DNA of 7,195 nt from Desulfobacterales bacterium (lineage in GTDB: Bacteria > Desulfobacterota > Desulfobulbia > Desulfobulbales > BM004), in the NCBI GenBank assembly GCA_012974315.1, contig JAAXQI010000092.1, positions 1-7,195 of the forward strand. Reading direction: 5' to 3'. Every line of letters begins with the position of its first letter. Position 1 is the first letter of the stretch. Shown piece by piece: positions 6,943-7,195 of this stretch. The notes under the pieces are model-generated. The model searched no databases. It worked only from the letters and a program-made list of their open reading frames with translations, and was not told where the DNA came from. The translations under genes were made by a program, and so were the position numbers.

Positions 6943-7147
6943 TTAATATATTTGCTTGTAAGAAAGTCTGGAGGTTATTTGACAGCCGCTCAATATCAAC
7001 AAGGAATGGTTCAACTTTGATAGACAATAATTCTTGGAAACGATTTTCTGAAGTGGTCGAAGCTTTAACATGGTTACCCTTCAAAACAAAATGCTCAGCT
7101 AATGGAAGCCCAAGCCAGCCACTCCCTAATATGCTTATGGTTTTAAT
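6917..7147 (-). pseudogene. YeeZ-like NAD(P)-binding epimerase/SDR protein, N-terminal stub cut off by the IS
   Basis: Read on the minus strand from 7147 the frame gives IKTISILGSGWLGLPLAEHF, then VLKGNHVKAST and VEPFLVDIE, up to LQANILI near residue 69. This is the N terminus of a Rossmann NAD(P)-binding protein: a beta strand, the GxGxxG loop (Gly-Ser-Gly-Trp-Leu-Gly), a helix, and a Ser/Thr-rich end of strand two. The GWLGxPLA wording is typical of E. coli YeeZ and related SDR-like epimerases of about 270-290 aa. At the IS right end (6942) the frame runs into the element, adds TELSDLF and stops at 6917-6919, so only about a quarter of the protein remains and it cannot be functional. The rest is not found beyond the left IS end. 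The codon at the expected start is ATT rather than ATG; no ATG, GTG or TTG occurs between the in-frame stop at 7166-7168 and the Rossmann motif. The rest of the segment out to 7195 shows nothing more. Confidence 0.78.
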
Positions 7148-7153
7148 AGGTAA

Positions 7154-7160
7154 TCCTCTT
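7154..7160 (-). promoter_or_regulatory. Shine-Dalgarno of the truncated epimerase
   Basis: On the minus strand AAGAGGA stands 6 bases before the ATT at 7147-7145. The good spacing shows that this triplet is, or was, the start codon although it is not a standard one. Confidence 0.55.
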
Positions 7161-7195
7161 AATATTTAAAACGATATAATGATTATTGCTTACTT

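Noticed and set aside
1..7195. CRISPR array, tRNA or rRNA genes, phage or defence genes
   Set aside because: No spaced direct repeats, cloverleaf-like sequence, rRNA-like stretch or relevant protein motif was seen; the coding content is fully accounted for by the listed genes.

Overview
The window looks like chromosomal DNA of a Gram-negative bacterium. The protein style (a rod-complex PBP2/RodA pair and a large DUF748/AsmA-like envelope protein) and moderate base composition would fit a Desulfobacterota lineage such as Desulfobulbales. That placement is a guess from general resemblance, not something the sequence proves.

Layout. (1) Bases 2-574 hold the C-terminal third of penicillin-binding protein 2 (mrdA), including its KTGT active-site motif. 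It is followed 35 bp later by complete rodA (610-1725). These two form the core peptidoglycan synthase of the cell-elongation machinery and lie in one operon. (2) Convergent to rodA, after a 48-bp gap with no clear terminator, is one very large minus-strand gene (1774-5334, 1186 aa). It encodes an inner-membrane-anchored periplasmic DUF748/AsmA-like protein with a C-terminal OmpA-like region. (3) An insertion sequence of the IS4 family fills 5387-6942 (1556 bp). It has recognisable imperfect terminal inverted repeats and an intact 457-aa transposase with a complete DDE set and a perfect Y-R-E-K signature. (4) From 7147 down to the right end of the IS, on the minus strand, is the N-terminal Rossmann stub (about 68 residues) of a YeeZ-like NAD-binding epimerase/SDR protein. 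The IS cuts it off.

The most interesting part is the IS and its two junctions. Its left end carries a regulatory layout resembling that of IS10: a perfect IHF consensus about 45 bp in from the end, a strong extended -10 promoter, and an inverted repeat whose left arm is the promoter spacer and whose right arm covers the transposase Shine-Dalgarno. RNA started at the IS promoter lacks the left arm. Read-through RNA from outside would contain both arms and fold over the ribosome-binding site, so the transposase should stay silent when the IS is transcribed from a neighbour.

The insertion has also remodelled the neighbourhood. No target-site duplication is visible. The missing ~200 codons of the epimerase are not on the other side of the IS, which points to an adjacent deletion or recombination. 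The epimerase stub has no standard start codon: ATT sits where ATG is expected. The left IS tip supplies a TTGAGT hexamer 17 bp from a TAGTAT hexamer in flanking DNA, a candidate hybrid promoter that could now drive the DUF748 gene.
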